DNA from: Phallusia mammillata
Lineage: Eukaryota > Chordata > Ascidiacea > Phlebobranchia > Ascidiidae
Assembly (NCBI GenBank): GCA_003260075.1
Contig: QLIY01000036.1
Coordinates: forward strand, 62,001-126,000
Length of the DNA: 64,000 nucleotides
Direction of reading: 5' to 3'
Shown here piece after piece: positions 48,701-60,500 of the stretch (its first letter is position 1; each line of letters starts with the position of its first letter). Below the pieces are notes generated by a model, which made no database searches, was not told the DNA's origin, and saw nothing but the letters and a program-made list of their open reading frames with translations. The position numbers and the translations under genes are program-made.

Positions 48701-51596
48701 ACATATGCGTAGAATTCATCACTTTGTAATTAAACACTTATGTCGGAGAACTACATTGTGTCATCAAGGCTGTACATGATAGTATGTACAGTAGAGTACA
48801 GTTTTTTGTTTTGTAATTACAGATTCGGTGGCATGTGCGACCAAAGCAAAATGTCTCGAAGTCTGCAACAATCCAGTCGGCTGCTCCAACGTTGCTTACC
48901 CAAGACTTGTCCTGAAGCTTATGCCAGTCGGATTAAAAGGTAGCCTTCCACATGATTACCAGTATATATAGAGTTAAGCATTAAAATTTTTCTTTCGTTA
49001 TCAATGACATGCACAATTGTGCAGTAGCGTAGAAAGCAAAAGCCCATGCTACCTGTAGTACTGTGGATTAAGTGAAACCAAAGGGCAAAAAACTCAGTCT
49101 CTGGTGAGCTTCCACCACATAACGCTTAATAATACGATGTAGTTGCAGCGCGTTTAGTCATGACCCTCCAATTGTGCAATCCACTGTTATAACGTGTTTA
49201 AAGCAAGCGAAAAACCCAACTTAAAAAGTCTGCTTGGCTTTTAGGCTTAATGTTGGCTGCAATGATTGCTGCTCTGATGTCATCACTGACGTCAGTGTTC
49301 AATAGCGCGTCGACGTTGTTTACTTGCGATTTGTGGAAGAAGATTCGAAGAAACGCTACCGAGTGGGAACTGATGATTGTTGGAAGGTAAAAGTTTAAAG
49401 TGGAGAGGGGACATTGAGTTGATTAAGGTTGAGGACAGAAATCAGAAAAGACAAATTTTTGTTGCATTTCGATTTGGCCAAAAGTTTTTATGCAATTATC
49501 CGGAACAAACATTTCAACATAGATTTTTTTAATGAATTATTGACTTGGAATTTAGAGTTACCATCCTATTAAATTGGATTAAGTGATATAAAATTAACCC
49601 GTTCTGTGCATAAATAAAAAACCACTCGAGGCTAAGAGGAATGGTAACAAAACAACAATGAATCGTGCATATAATATATATATATTATACACATTTAATT
49701 TATCAGGATATTCATGTTGATCATGGTGGGAGTGAGTATTGCATGGGTGCCGATCGTACAAACATCAGCCAGCGGTCAACTCTTTGACTATATCCAGTCC
49801 ATCACTAGCTACCTAGCTCCACCCATCATGGTCGTTTTCGCTATGGCCATATTTTGGCCAAGACTGAATGAGCCGGTAAGTATGTAGTATACCCAACCTA
49901 AGTTTGGGGACTAAATAATTAATTGTGTTTTAAGTATCTATAAAGTGGGTAACTGAATGTGGGTGTACAATCTTGTTGAATTTATAAAAGGCATCCATTA
50001 GTTACTATTAAGAAGTTTTACATCCCAAGTGAAAAGCCTGTAGAAACTTATTAGCAAGCATGTGTGGCCAACAGAAAATATTATAACACTATACAGGGAG
50101 CTTTCTGGTCTCTTATGTGCGGGTTGGCTGTTGGCCTGACAAGAATGATTATGGACTTTGCATATGGTGCCCCCTTGTGTGGAGAAGAAGAGTACAGACC
50201 AGAGATTTTATACAAGGTCAGCCATAACTAGTAGTGTGAATAGAGTAGCTAAATGCCAACACATAAAAAAGGCATTGACTTCTGATGTGGTGTTTAAGGC
50301 TGTGTACATGATGTTTATTTGATTTATAACCAATTATTGCTCATCCAGGAGTTTTTATTGTAAACAATCGACGTTTCAACATCCTATACAAGACGCCTTC
50401 ATTAGGATAATGACATAACTCGCAGGACAAAATTCTTATAACGCGACAAAGTGCAAAACACAAAAAAAAAACAGCGATAAGAAGAACGTGCAGCTGCAAG
50501 ATCGCACCAACGCAATGATAACCCCATCTCAGTGCTGTAAAAGCGCCCGATAATTTTTGTTTATTTGATTTGTCTGTGTATATATTCAACATATTGAAAC
50601 GCATCAGGTTTTTTTGTTGTCAGGTTCACTACCTCTATTTTGCAATTATTCTGGCTGGCCAAACAGTGATTGTGGCAATTTTTGTAACACTCATCACTAA
50701 ACCAATTGAAGCAAAGCATGTAAGTTTTTTATTGACTTGGTTTCAAAAAAGTTTAAAACCTGCTTTTCCATGCAGCTTCATCGACTTACATGGTATTCCC
50801 GCTTTAGTAAGCGCACTCGCGAAGAACTAGGGGAGGTATCTATGTGGTTACATATCTATATTTTTTGCAAGTTATACCATATATTCAATTACAATTTTTT
50901 TCCCCAAAATTCCAAATTATCACAACAAAAAATCCATTAAAAGCTGTATTCTTACTAAAACTACACGCATTTCTGTTGTTAGGATGAAAAAGCGGAGAAA
51001 GACATTGATGTGGAAAAAGAAGATGATGTGGAAACAAAAGTAATCGACAAGCAGTCTATTAGCTCAGGTAAGTTTGTGGTAGGACTGCATGTCCAAGTGG
51101 TAAAATCATAAAAAATCTCAGCCAAAATATGTGGACCACTCAGCCAAAATATGTGGACCATTACCCCATGTAAAAATGATAGATAAAAAAAGTGTGCAGC
51201 AGTGAGTGATGTAAAGTTGAAGGTGTAGGCCACCTGCATGGCTGCAAAGTGCGCGAACAGGTGCAGACCAACAACACCTCTTATTATTTTGCAAATACAG
51301 TATATTTTTCAATAACCCTCTGCATTTTTTACAATATCATTCATCTCTTTTTGAATTGGTGTCATACATTAATATTATTTGGGTAACTATTGTTAGGCAC
51401 TTCAACTAGTGAAAAACCCCTGTGGAGAAAAGCTGTCAATCTGTTTTGTGGACTGAACATGGAAGACAAAGAAGGTCAAGCCCCACCTCCGAACATAACC
51501 GACATCAGAGAGAAGAAAAATCCACAACTTATTGTAGACGTCATGTGCATTTTAATGTTGTGTGTGATGGTGTTTTTGTTTGGATATTATGGATAA
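44130..51596 (+). CDS. SLC5A (SGLT-type) sodium/solute cotransporter, copy 2
   Basis: Fourteen exons: 44130-44255, 44587-44763, 45942-46106, 46885-47071, 47353-47558, 48187-48322, 48823-48939, 49245-49386, 49707-49875, 50097-50216, 50624-50719, 50776-50835, 50983-51067, 51397-51596. Splice sites and phases are consistent, giving 661 residues. Exons 2-11 have exactly the lengths of copy 1 (177, 165, 187, 206, 136, 117, 142, 169, 120, 96 bases), so the genes arose by tandem duplication. Exons 12-14, coding the cytoplasmic loop before the last helix, diverge. The protein ends FLFGYYG. Pocket positions N75, E99, Y282, K313 and Q437 match SGLT1, but the SGLT1 H83 position is S80 and the W291 position is F283. 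Substrate preference may therefore differ from copy 1, an inference from sequence only. A mobile element lies in intron 2 and another in intron 3. Confidence 0.9.
44833..45250. mobile_element. hAT-type MITE (418 bp) with perfect target duplication, intron 2 of SLC5A copy 2
   Basis: The ends TAGTGATGCACCGAA and TTCGGTGCATCACTA are perfect inverted repeats. The flanking octamer TTTTTAAG is identical on both sides (44825-44832 and 45251-45258). Long subterminal regions rich in TTCGG and CCGAA blocks make each end strongly self-complementary. No coding frame is present. Confidence 0.93.
45675..45780. mobile_element. hAT-like left-end fragment with a poly-C tract
   Basis: CAGGGGTTTCCAAC, then a region with GCGGCCCACAACG and an uninterrupted C run at 45743-45772, in intron 2 of SLC5A copy 2. 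No right end is evident. The GGCCCAC block recalls the interior of the other hAT elements. Confidence 0.4.
46379..46680. mobile_element. hAT-like MITE (302 bp), intron 3 of SLC5A copy 2
   Basis: The left end CAGGGGTCGGCAACC and the right end GGTGCCGACCCCTG are inverted repeats. The flanking octamers GTCTATTG (46371-46378) and GCCTATTG (46681-46688) differ at one base. The interior is shared with 26972-27190. Confidence 0.88.
50340..50420 (-). repeat. Penelope-like terminal motif fragment in intron 10 of SLC5A copy 2
   Basis: Read on the minus strand: CCTAATGAAGGCGTCTTG, a spacer, GTTGAAACGTCGATTG, then a stretch ending TCCTGGATGAGCAAT. It aligns with 60290-60390 and 61777-61860. It keeps the general order of a hammerhead core, but the first box is mutated (CTAATGA). 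Confidence 0.5.
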
Positions 51597-52317
51597 ACTA
51601 TGCAAGCGTTTTGTTTTATATAACACCAGTTTTGTGGACATAGACAAAAATTACTTGGGAAGAGTGTAAAATACTAATACACTCATAAAATATGTTATAA
51701 TATATTCATAAAGTTTAACAAATCTCACCTAACAATTTGTTTTCTTTATGGTTCCACAAACGATATTTCTTGAAGTTGTCAAACCACTGTACTCACCTAA
51801 ATAAGATTAGATTTACATATATGTACTTGCAGTTAGAGTAATCTTATAAGTATTTTCAACACAGACAGTTATTATCGTTTTTTCCCAAGCTTGTGTTTAA
51901 ATCAACCTGTCCATTTTTTAACAAAAACTATGCTACAATTCAGAATTAAGTGTGTGTAACAAAATGAAAATGCTTACCTGCATTTTGAAAAATTTGTATG
52001 TCATATTAACGGCAGAGAATTTTACCCTATTATAATTACATATTACATAAAATTCCTTAAACTCTAAACCTGTAGACATCAGTATAATTACACATTACTC
52101 CAAATTAAACTACACAAGAATATGCAAAAAATGCATAAGATACCAACACACAAGCATGTGCACTATAAAATCACGTTACAAATAGCATATATTGCAACAA
52201 ACCACTACAAAACTATAGCAAAAACGTATATTATATCTTTAGGGTATTTGTACAATTATATACACAAATAACAGTGATTGATACAAATAAAATCTCTAAA
52301 ATACAGACAATTGTCAG
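51597..52317. other. Convergent intergenic spacer (SLC5A copy 2 / CEP78)
   Basis: About 720 bases between two convergent stop codons, shared by both 3' untranslated regions. AATAAA occurs on the plus strand at 52286-52291, close to the CEP78 stop. If it is used by SLC5A copy 2, the two transcripts would nearly meet. Nothing else is visible. Confidence 0.5.
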
Positions 52318-54117
52318 TTATGTTTGACTGTTTACAGAATGAATATCAGTAGATTCCTCTTGATCTCTTACTTTTGGATCAGATTTCTGTTTATTTTTGC
52401 CAGTACCTTCAATAACAATAGCATCAGACTGAAACATTTTTTCCTCTTCATTATGTTCGTCATCCAAGTCAGCTTTGTCCAGTCTGGCTTTGGAATGGCT
52501 TGTGGTGGATTTAGACCTAACTGAAAATGGCTGCTTGGGTGTTGTGGGGTCAAGACCAGCGGCAGTAACAAGTGACCCAAGACCCATGTCACTTAACATG
52601 TTTAAAAACTCATGAAATTTGTTAAACGATTTATCAATGCTCTCCAGAAGCATTTCGTCTTCAATTTGGGATTTTATTTTTGAATTTTCCAAAGTGCTGT
52701 TAAGCTCCTTTCTTAGTCTTGAATTTTCAACCTCCAATGTCATTATTTTTTGATTCAGGATCTCTTCATTTTCTTTCGATCTTATCAATCTCCGCTGTGC
52801 ATCTAAAAGGTGTATTTTCAGAGCTCTAATGTTCTCATTGATTTCAGGTTTTCTGTCAGAAGTCTTGGGATTAAGTTCATCAGTTGAATCGTCATCTAAA
52901 ATTTTTAATTGCAGCACATCAGAGTCATCTTCTTCATCCGATAAGCCCAACTGATGCTTGGATGCTCGAACAGCAGTTCTCCAAGGTACAAATCCCTTAT
53001 GGCCAGCTGGCAAAACACAAGGCACACCTTCAGAAGGGCTTGACCATTTGGCAATTATGCTCTTTTTGCAATGTGAATGACCCCTTGGCTGTCTATGATT
53101 TTTGGTTTTGTATGGATCTTTTGGAGGTTCTTCTTTGATCCATGGAAACGCAGCTTCATCTCTTTCATTGGCATTAAGCAAAACTCGGCCAAGTACACTC
53201 CTTAATGTGTTATTATCAACCATAGGATTTTGGCGAATGTCTAAAACAATGAGAGTCCTGTTGTGTTCCATGGTCGTCAACAAATACTTGGCCCCAACAA
53301 CAGACAAACCACAATTTTGCAAATCTAAAGCTTTCAACCACAAATCATCTTTCAAAGCATCAGCAATCGCTGATATTCCAGAATCTCCAATCATAGGATT
53401 GGAATTAAGTGTAATTCTACGAATGCCAGCCATGCAATTCAAATCAGGTGATCTGTATCTTAAACCATCTGCCCATGCATCGCTGTATCTCTGCGTTGAT
53501 TGGTGTTTGACCAATTTACTTATGACAGCAGCGCCAACTGGAGTGATGTTGCATCCTGCAAGACTTACATGCGTAATACTTGGATGGTTTTTCAGTGACT
53601 GGCACAATGCAGCAACACCACTGTCAGCAATCTGGCAGTAGTCAAGTAACACATGAGTCAGGGTTTTGTTTTTGGCAATTCCCTTCGTCAAAATTTCAAT
53701 GTCTTTTTTCCGGAGAGGTACACCTTGTAGATCCAAACATTTTAGAGCTTTGGTAACACAAAGACAAGATGCAAGGGACCGTGCAGCTAAAAGCGTTACA
53801 TCTTTAAAGCAAATCGCTGGGGTGCGCCTTTTAAAGTAGTGCGACTTTTTTGCATTTGTACCAGCAGAGGAATGCTGAAAATAGCTCCGTAGGGCAATGT
53901 ATCTCAGATTTTTGTTTATCTTGATAGCATTAAGTATCGGAGACCAATCTATCATCCGCACTCTGTCACCGTTTATGTCCAAAAGTCCTTCTTTTACGCG
54001 AGCTTTTACATAAACCAAAGGCACAGTGCTTTGCAATGCGCAAAGATTGTCATACGTGCCAATAAAGTCAAAAGCACCGCGTTGACGAACTGCTACACTC
54101 TCAGGAACATTAGCCAT
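52318..54117 (-). CDS. CEP78: CEP78, centrosomal leucine-rich-repeat protein, single exon
   Basis: One open frame of 599 residues from ATG at 54117 (MANVPES); upstream in-frame codons exist, but this Met fits the start of vertebrate CEP78 best. The N-terminal half matches CEP78 almost block by block: a Y-x-LCALQ segment, then L(L/V)D(I/F)N(A/G)DR with DW(S/A)P, INKNLRYIALRS, leucine-rich repeats (for example LTHVLLDYCQIADSGVAALC), DLNCMAGIRRITLN, and LWLKALDLQNCGL with VLDIRQNP. The middle has GFVPWRTA, as in human GFLPWRTA. The C-terminal half has a coiled coil (about 430-500) followed by SFNKFHEFLNMLSDMGLGSL, which matches human SFQKFHAFLDLLKDAGLG. CEP78 is a centriole wall/appendage protein acting in ciliogenesis. 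The human gene has many introns; here there are none. The gene is divergent from CCDC13. Confidence 0.93.
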   Translation of the reverse strand: MANVPESVAVRQRGAFDFIGTYDNLCALQSTVPLVYVKARVKEGLLDINGDRVRMIDWSPILNAIKINKNLRYIALRSYFQHSSAGTNAKKSHYFKRRTPAICFKDVTLLAARSLASCLCVTKALKCLDLQGVPLRKKDIEILTKGIAKNKTLTHVLLDYCQIADSGVAALCQSLKNHPSITHVSLAGCNITPVGAAVISKLVKHQSTQRYSDAWADGLRYRSPDLNCMAGIRRITLNSNPMIGDSGISAIADALKDDLWLKALDLQNCGLSVVGAKYLLTTMEHNRTLIVLDIRQNPMVDNNTLRSVLGRVLLNANERDEAAFPWIKEEPPKDPYKTKNHRQPRGHSHCKKSIIAKWSSPSEGVPCVLPAGHKGFVPWRTAVRASKHQLGLSDEEDDSDVLQLKILDDDSTDELNPKTSDRKPEINENIRALKIHLLDAQRRLIRSKENEEILNQKIMTLEVENSRLRKELNSTLENSKIKSQIEDEMLLESIDKSFNKFHEFLNMLSDMGLGSLVTAAGLDPTTPKQPFSVRSKSTTSHSKARLDKADLDDEHNEEEKMFQSDAIVIEGTGKNKQKSDPKVRDQEESTDIHSVNSQT

Positions 54118-54560
54118 TGTTTTTATGCCATAAACAAGAAAAACTGCTATGTTTAGGTACAATTTGCGCTGTGAACAATTTAAAAACACATTGTTTTGAC
54201 GCGCAAACGGCAATTCTTTTCGTGAAAAAGCATAACATTTCTATGAGAATACTAACTCTTAGATTAAAAAAAATCTTTTTGTTTATTTAAAACAATCTGC
54301 GATCAATTTGAACAATAAAAATTAATAGACATCGCAACGGTTTATTCCTGCTTTCTGTTCAATAAAACTGACACCAGAATATAAAGGAATGTTGACTTCC
54401 CGTTGTGTTGCAGATTTATCTACTAGTTTTCAACCAATGTGAACATATTGTATGCTAATTAGGTCATTGTTGCTTAGCTAAACGACGCTTATTTACTTCA
54501 AAAATGTCAACAATGAAAACATAAGATTTGAAAAAGTTTATTCCGTCAACTAAACGTCAA
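54118..54560. promoter_or_regulatory. Putative bidirectional promoter of CEP78 and CCDC13
   Basis: Only 443 bases separate the two divergent start codons. The interval is AT-rich, has no open frame of note, and presumably holds both 5' untranslated regions and both promoters. No TATA box stands out in a defined position. It includes the X-box-like site at 54469-54483. Confidence 0.55.
54469..54483. promoter_or_regulatory. Imperfect RFX X-box-like site
   Basis: GTTGCTTAGCTAAAC resembles the palindromic X-box (GTTGCC, short spacer, GGCAAC) bound by RFX factors upstream of cilium genes. The left half is close to consensus; the right half is interrupted. Its place between two cilium genes is what makes it suggestive. 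Confidence 0.3.
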
Positions 54561-57500
54561 ATGGATAGCGACGGTCTACAACGTCAGTTTTCTGCACTGC
54601 AGGAAGAACAAAAGCGAAAACTCATGATGGTAAAGCAACGAAAATCACAAGACAAAATGGTAATTTTTATGATACGTTGCTGCCGAATTTCAATTTGTAT
54701 GAAACAAAGCTAACCACATTGACATAATATACAAGTTTACAAATGAACATTGAACCAGAAGCCCTAATTAATGTCAAAGATTGTCTTGCAATTTTAGGTA
54801 GAGGACAGCTCTTTTGGTATATCAGATGATTTGTCATTAAGCATGGCTGATGTTATGGCAAGCTCAACAGTTGGCCTGAATGTTTCCTTGGAAGCAGCAA
54901 ACACAAGCATGAGAGAAGAGATAAGGTACCCAAGTAGTATAGCTTTGAGAATTATCTCACATAAAATGTGTTACTCTTGTTGTATTATGTCTAAAATTGA
55001 AATGGCTATTCATATTGCTCAAAGCCAAACAAATGCTGATGCAATACTTTATGAACACATTAATGTTATGTATAATGCAATTTACATAATAAACAGAGAG
55101 CTTCGAGATGAAACAGGCCGCTTGAGAAAAGTTATGGCAGAAAAAGAATACGAAGTAAAGCGATTAAACAGGAAACTTCTTAAAATGGATGAAGAGAAAA
55201 GAATGTTGTCTGGTATGTGTTACTTCCAAACACAACATACTTTTGGCATACACACTTTTACAGATAAGTACATAATTTTATTGTTTGATATTATAGAAGC
55301 TGGAGTAGCAAGTGATGCTGCGTCGAGCAAAATTGTTGACTTGTCGAAGAAAAATAGGGAGCTAACTGCAGTAATGGAATCTGAAAGATCCAAATGTGTC
55401 CGACTCCAACAAAAAGTAACAGAACTTGAAATCAAGGTATGACTACCTCTGCTGATAAAAAATGGAAATAAATGCTTTGTGGAATTGCATATGATGCAAA
55501 ATCTTTGTGTTTTTCAGTTGCATAACTCTCCAAAATCTAGTGGTGATGGTGACAGAAAACCTGCTGTTCGACAATCATTTGCTGCAGGTTTGGTTTAATG
55601 TGTAAATGTCTAGCCAATATATACCTGTTAAATGAGGCATAGGCAATTGCTGCATCGCTGGCAGTGACAGGCTTGTCAAAATGGTCAAAGGTTAAAACTC
55701 TGTCTCAGCCATGTGTCTTTCCTCGGAGAAAGCAGGAATTGTGTATTGTGAGCATCACACTTTCACGCATTAAAAACCTGGGGCTTATTTGCTGTTTCAA
55801 TAGGCCACAGACACCTGGGTCGATTGTCATATAATTGTTACCCATACCTTAAAGTAGAAAATTTCTATCCTGGTTCTCAGTACATTAGCATAAGACATAG
55901 TATATCACGAGAATTTTCAATGCTTTTTTTATTGTACAGGATCTCCAAGAATGTCCAATGACGAACTGCAAGAACAATTAAATGCAGCCAACCTAAAAGT
56001 ATCTGACTACAGAAATCAAGTTCAGTCATTGAAGCAAGAAATGAAAGTCGCTGTCAAGGTGAGGTTTTTGCATTTTTGACTTCCAGTTGAGTCTTATTGA
56101 ACTATTTTCTGCTTGAACACACAAGTGGAAGCCAACATGTAAAAACAAATACCACTTGGTGGAAGCAGGTAGCCCAAAACAGTGATCTCATCAACATAGT
56201 CGTTTGTACGTTGTTTAAATTTTATTAGGACTAAACAAATAGGTTACAGCATTTTTTTTGGATTGTGTTTCGACACCTTAAAAATGTGTTCCAGGTGAGC
56301 ATATATCCTGCCAAATATTTTGACATGTTGTAGCTTCTTAACTTTATTGTAGAAGTGTGTGGGTAGCAGAAGACCTGCACGTGCATATCGTGTGGTTCTT
56401 AAGCCAGTAGTAGTCATCCAACCGCACGCCGCTTTAAACAACTCCTAACTGAAACTGCTACAATCAGTAACTCGACCTTTCAGTAACGGTTTACTGCTGT
56501 TTACCGCTTTTCCGTTATCGCTTGCATTAACAGGTGCTGAGTCAGGAAACAGGTGATAACGCAGCAAACATACAACAGCTTCTTGGCAACGGGGCGCAAG
56601 GCTTCCGCGGCCGGGCGCAACAGGTGACTGCGTTGCAAGATAAAGTCAGGTAAGAGCTGGTTTCTTGCGCTACAGTGGATAAGACAGGTGTCTCCTTGCA
56701 GAGGTTTGTTTGTGAAACAACACGTGGGTTAACGGTGTACAATTACAAGCGTGTAGCCACGCAAGGGCATCTATGCAAAGTCTGAAAAGTTTGGTAAACA
56801 CAATCAAGAGTATTTTCGCCAAGTTTCAAAAGAAACATACCAGCATACCTGTTATGAAAACTGACAACTATTTTTTGCCACACGTGTAAAAAGTGCCATA
56901 AAAACGACGGCTTTACTTTAACATTTCAAGTAATACAAATGTTTCTACTTTAACCCAGGGATCTCGAACAAAAGCTGAAAGGCTCAGCAAGTCCGAAAGA
57001 AGACAAAAATATGACACGAATCAGAAACATGGAACGCATGCGCAAAGAACAAAATGATGTAAGTAAATGTAGCAGCTGGTTGACTTTGCAATTTCGCGTG
57101 TTCATGAATATATAAATATTTTGTTAGGATGATGTTTTTTGGTTTATATGACATGGGCTTTTTTCTTTGAGTTTTTACAAAGAACAATTTCCCAACTGTG
57201 TTTTCCAGCATGGCAAGCGGTATAAAATCTAATTTCACACAAGATGCCACTTGATATCCAACTTGCGGCGTTTTGTCACTTTGAAGAGCGTAGGTCATGT
57301 ACGGATCACTACAAATTCGCGACTCAGAACAACATAGTGTCTATTTCTTCGTATTGCCAATCCACAGTGAAATTGGCCATCACCATTTAAAACAAGACAT
57401 CTGTCGTTTTAAAGTTCGCGTGCAAGAGTACACGCTCTGTTTCGTCTTGTTTTGAAAAAAACAAACCGCTTCCTAGCAAATCAATATGTAGGGATTGACC

Positions 57501-60500
57501 CTAAGTCGGGTGTCTGTTAGTGGTTAATGCACGATTGTTCTTGCGAAAAAAATCTACGGATCTTCAATGATTGTATCCAAAAAAGTCATTTATTGAAAGA
57601 TTAATGCAAAGCATTGGCCTAACCTTAAGCCGTAAACTTTGCAAAATTTGCCACCACTGGAAAAGCCGTAGGTAAGTAACCGCTGCCGTAATGAACCCCA
57701 GTTTACGGATCTGCGGTTTTGTGGCTGTTGTCTTGTGGGCTGTGTTCAACCGCGCACGTATAATTGTCAAGTCTGCATTTCCAGCTGTCTTTCAGGTTTC
57801 AGTACCTGCCCAAGGATGAATATAAATTTCCTGTGGTTTACCGATGGGTCAAGCAGTTCTAAAACTGCGATCCACAGTCTGTGGACCATAGCATTATCGC
57901 TAGTTTGAAAGTTAAAACGAATTTCATGCACCCAGAAACATTCACTAAATGTTATGTAATTATTTAATTAAAGCGGTGCGCAGCGTTTGCTAACAAATCA
58001 AAACACAGCGTACGCATTCCAATTCTGCGTTGTTTCTAAATCCCCCAAAACCTGGCAACAAACATTGCAACATCGTGTTGTTCTGTCTGTGAGTCATTTT
58101 CTCCTTATTGTTTAAATTTTTTTCCCGTTACCTCAGTGGTTCCCAACCGGGGAGGAATTCCTCCCAAGGAAGAATTTACACGTGGATTAATCTGTACACG
58201 TGGTTTGTAAATTGACACTTCAGCTTTGGGAGTATGACCTCTGTGGTTGACGAAAAACCCATTTTTAAATGATCTTTGTATGGTTTAGCATCTACTATGT
58301 AGTTGATTTGGGAGGAATGAAACAATTTTCAGAATTTCAACGGAGAAATTTTCAAAAAGTTGGGGACCACTGCGTTACTTTAACGCTCACTCATTTTGCC
58401 TATACGGATATTTTAGTTGTGATTTTAGTGGAACCCTAGTTCCAGTCAAGTGTTTAATTAAACGTTCACCACCGTAAAATAACTGTTGTTGTTGTAAATC
58501 CTCGTGTTTGACTCTTTCTGACCCGAAAATGCTTTTTGGTAAAAGCAACTATTTTACTCCAAGAGCAATAAAAAGTTATGCTATTGGACCGCATAGTGCG
58601 CTAAACCAACAAGGATGTGAAACAAGAGACTTCAATGGCAATGAATTTGTATTACTAACAAGGCAATATATAAAGTACTGCACGCATTTATGATGTATGA
58701 CGTATTTATTTGTTAATTTGACGCCAAAGAACGAAATTAATGTTACAAAACTTGTAAAACAAACTAGGAATCGCTCTCAATTTTGCTGCTATTTCGGTTA
58801 GGGTAGTTTTGTTTTACTTGGTTTTGCCAATTAAAAAACAATACTCTTAGAATGAAAACCAGTGTTTTTGCAGACCTTGAAGGAAGATTTGGTGAAACTT
58901 CAGGAACAAAGCCATGAATTTCAGCGGAAATGGGAAGCTTCAAAAGCACGTGGCAAAGTATTGGCTGGCGAGGTCAAATCACTCAAGGCACAGGTGATGA
59001 GATTGCGTTCATTTTCCATGTTTTCAATGAAACTCTCAGCTATTATGTACACAGTTCACGGCTTCTAGCGTTTGTATGCAACTTTATTGAAACGGACAAA
59101 AAATTTAAACAAAATAATGCGGGACGGTGCGAAGTTAATCCTAAAAACAACATGCCATCTTTTTAATTGGTTAAAGATGGTTATCAGTTTTCGTTATGTC
59201 ACAAGGCAGCCGGAAACAAATTTCCTTTCGGATGTGACAACAACGTGAGGTCAAGTGTGTTGTTTTATGTTTAACGGAACTCCCAGTGGGCTACCTGAAC
59301 GGAAACCAAATGAAGTATTCAATTCCCCAGCACAAGCGATAGCAAAACATTTCACTTTAATATCTTATGTAGCGGAGGATGCAATAATGTTGTTGCTCTT
59401 TGCACGAGTTAACGCGGCACCTGTAAATGTTTTACTGTACCATGAAATCGTCAAATGATCCACGCACGCACGTTTACTCATAACCGTGACCTTGGTTGCA
59501 GAAACGTGTCTTGCTTCGAATAACTGAGAGTGTTTGAACTAAACAGTATCGGACCTTTCAACAGGCAGTCATCGACAATCACCGTTTGTGTGATTAAATA
59601 ACTAAGAATGGAAAATATTTTCATAGTAACGAAATCAGTCGATGGATGTCGTGGAATAAGTTATATATATTTCGCTTAATTGCCTTCTTCAGTTCCTTAT
59701 TCAAATAGAACCATTTCGTTTTAACTAATGACATTATGTCGTCAAATGAAAATCGAAGAAAGTCTTTGACAAGTTTCGTGCCAAAACGCTGATTAAATTC
59801 TCTTTTCGCAACACAAACCACCGTATAGAAATCTTTAAATTCATAAACAGATCCGTTTAAAGAAGTATGTTAGATATATTGTTGAGTTTAAGGCGTATCG
59901 AAAATCTATACATTTCTGCTTGTCAGGCATTTGTGACAAGAAGATATCAGATTACAAAATTTCTAGCTTCTTCCGACAAATAGGACGCAATGTGCGTTAC
60001 GCAACTCCACCGTTAACGTACTAATCTGTTTATGGCCGTCTGTCAACGGAAACGTTGGACCTAGTGTTATCTCCAAAATTAATCTTGGTGTGACACTCTG
60101 ACGATCGTGAATCCCAAAACTTGAACTTGAAGTGATGCAACTACAAAACTGTCCGAAGAATCACAAACGTATGACCCGAACGAAAGGTCACAGTATCACG
60201 TCTTGCAAGTAACAAGAATTTTGTTACCGTGGCGAATTCGAGCGCTACGCCCGCTTTACTAAGAACATGGATGAAATGTACTTGTCCTATAAACGAGTAT
60301 TGCTCTTCCAGCAGTTTTATTACAAATAATAATCGACGTTCCGACTTCCCATACAAGACGCCTTCGTCAGAATAATGGCATATCTTTCAAAACAAAGTAA
60401 TATAAAAAAAAGTTAAGCGTACAAACCAAATAACGAACTGCCTCTGCCGTGCAGATCGGCGTGTTGACGGACAAGGGTCGCCATGACAACGAGCTCATCA

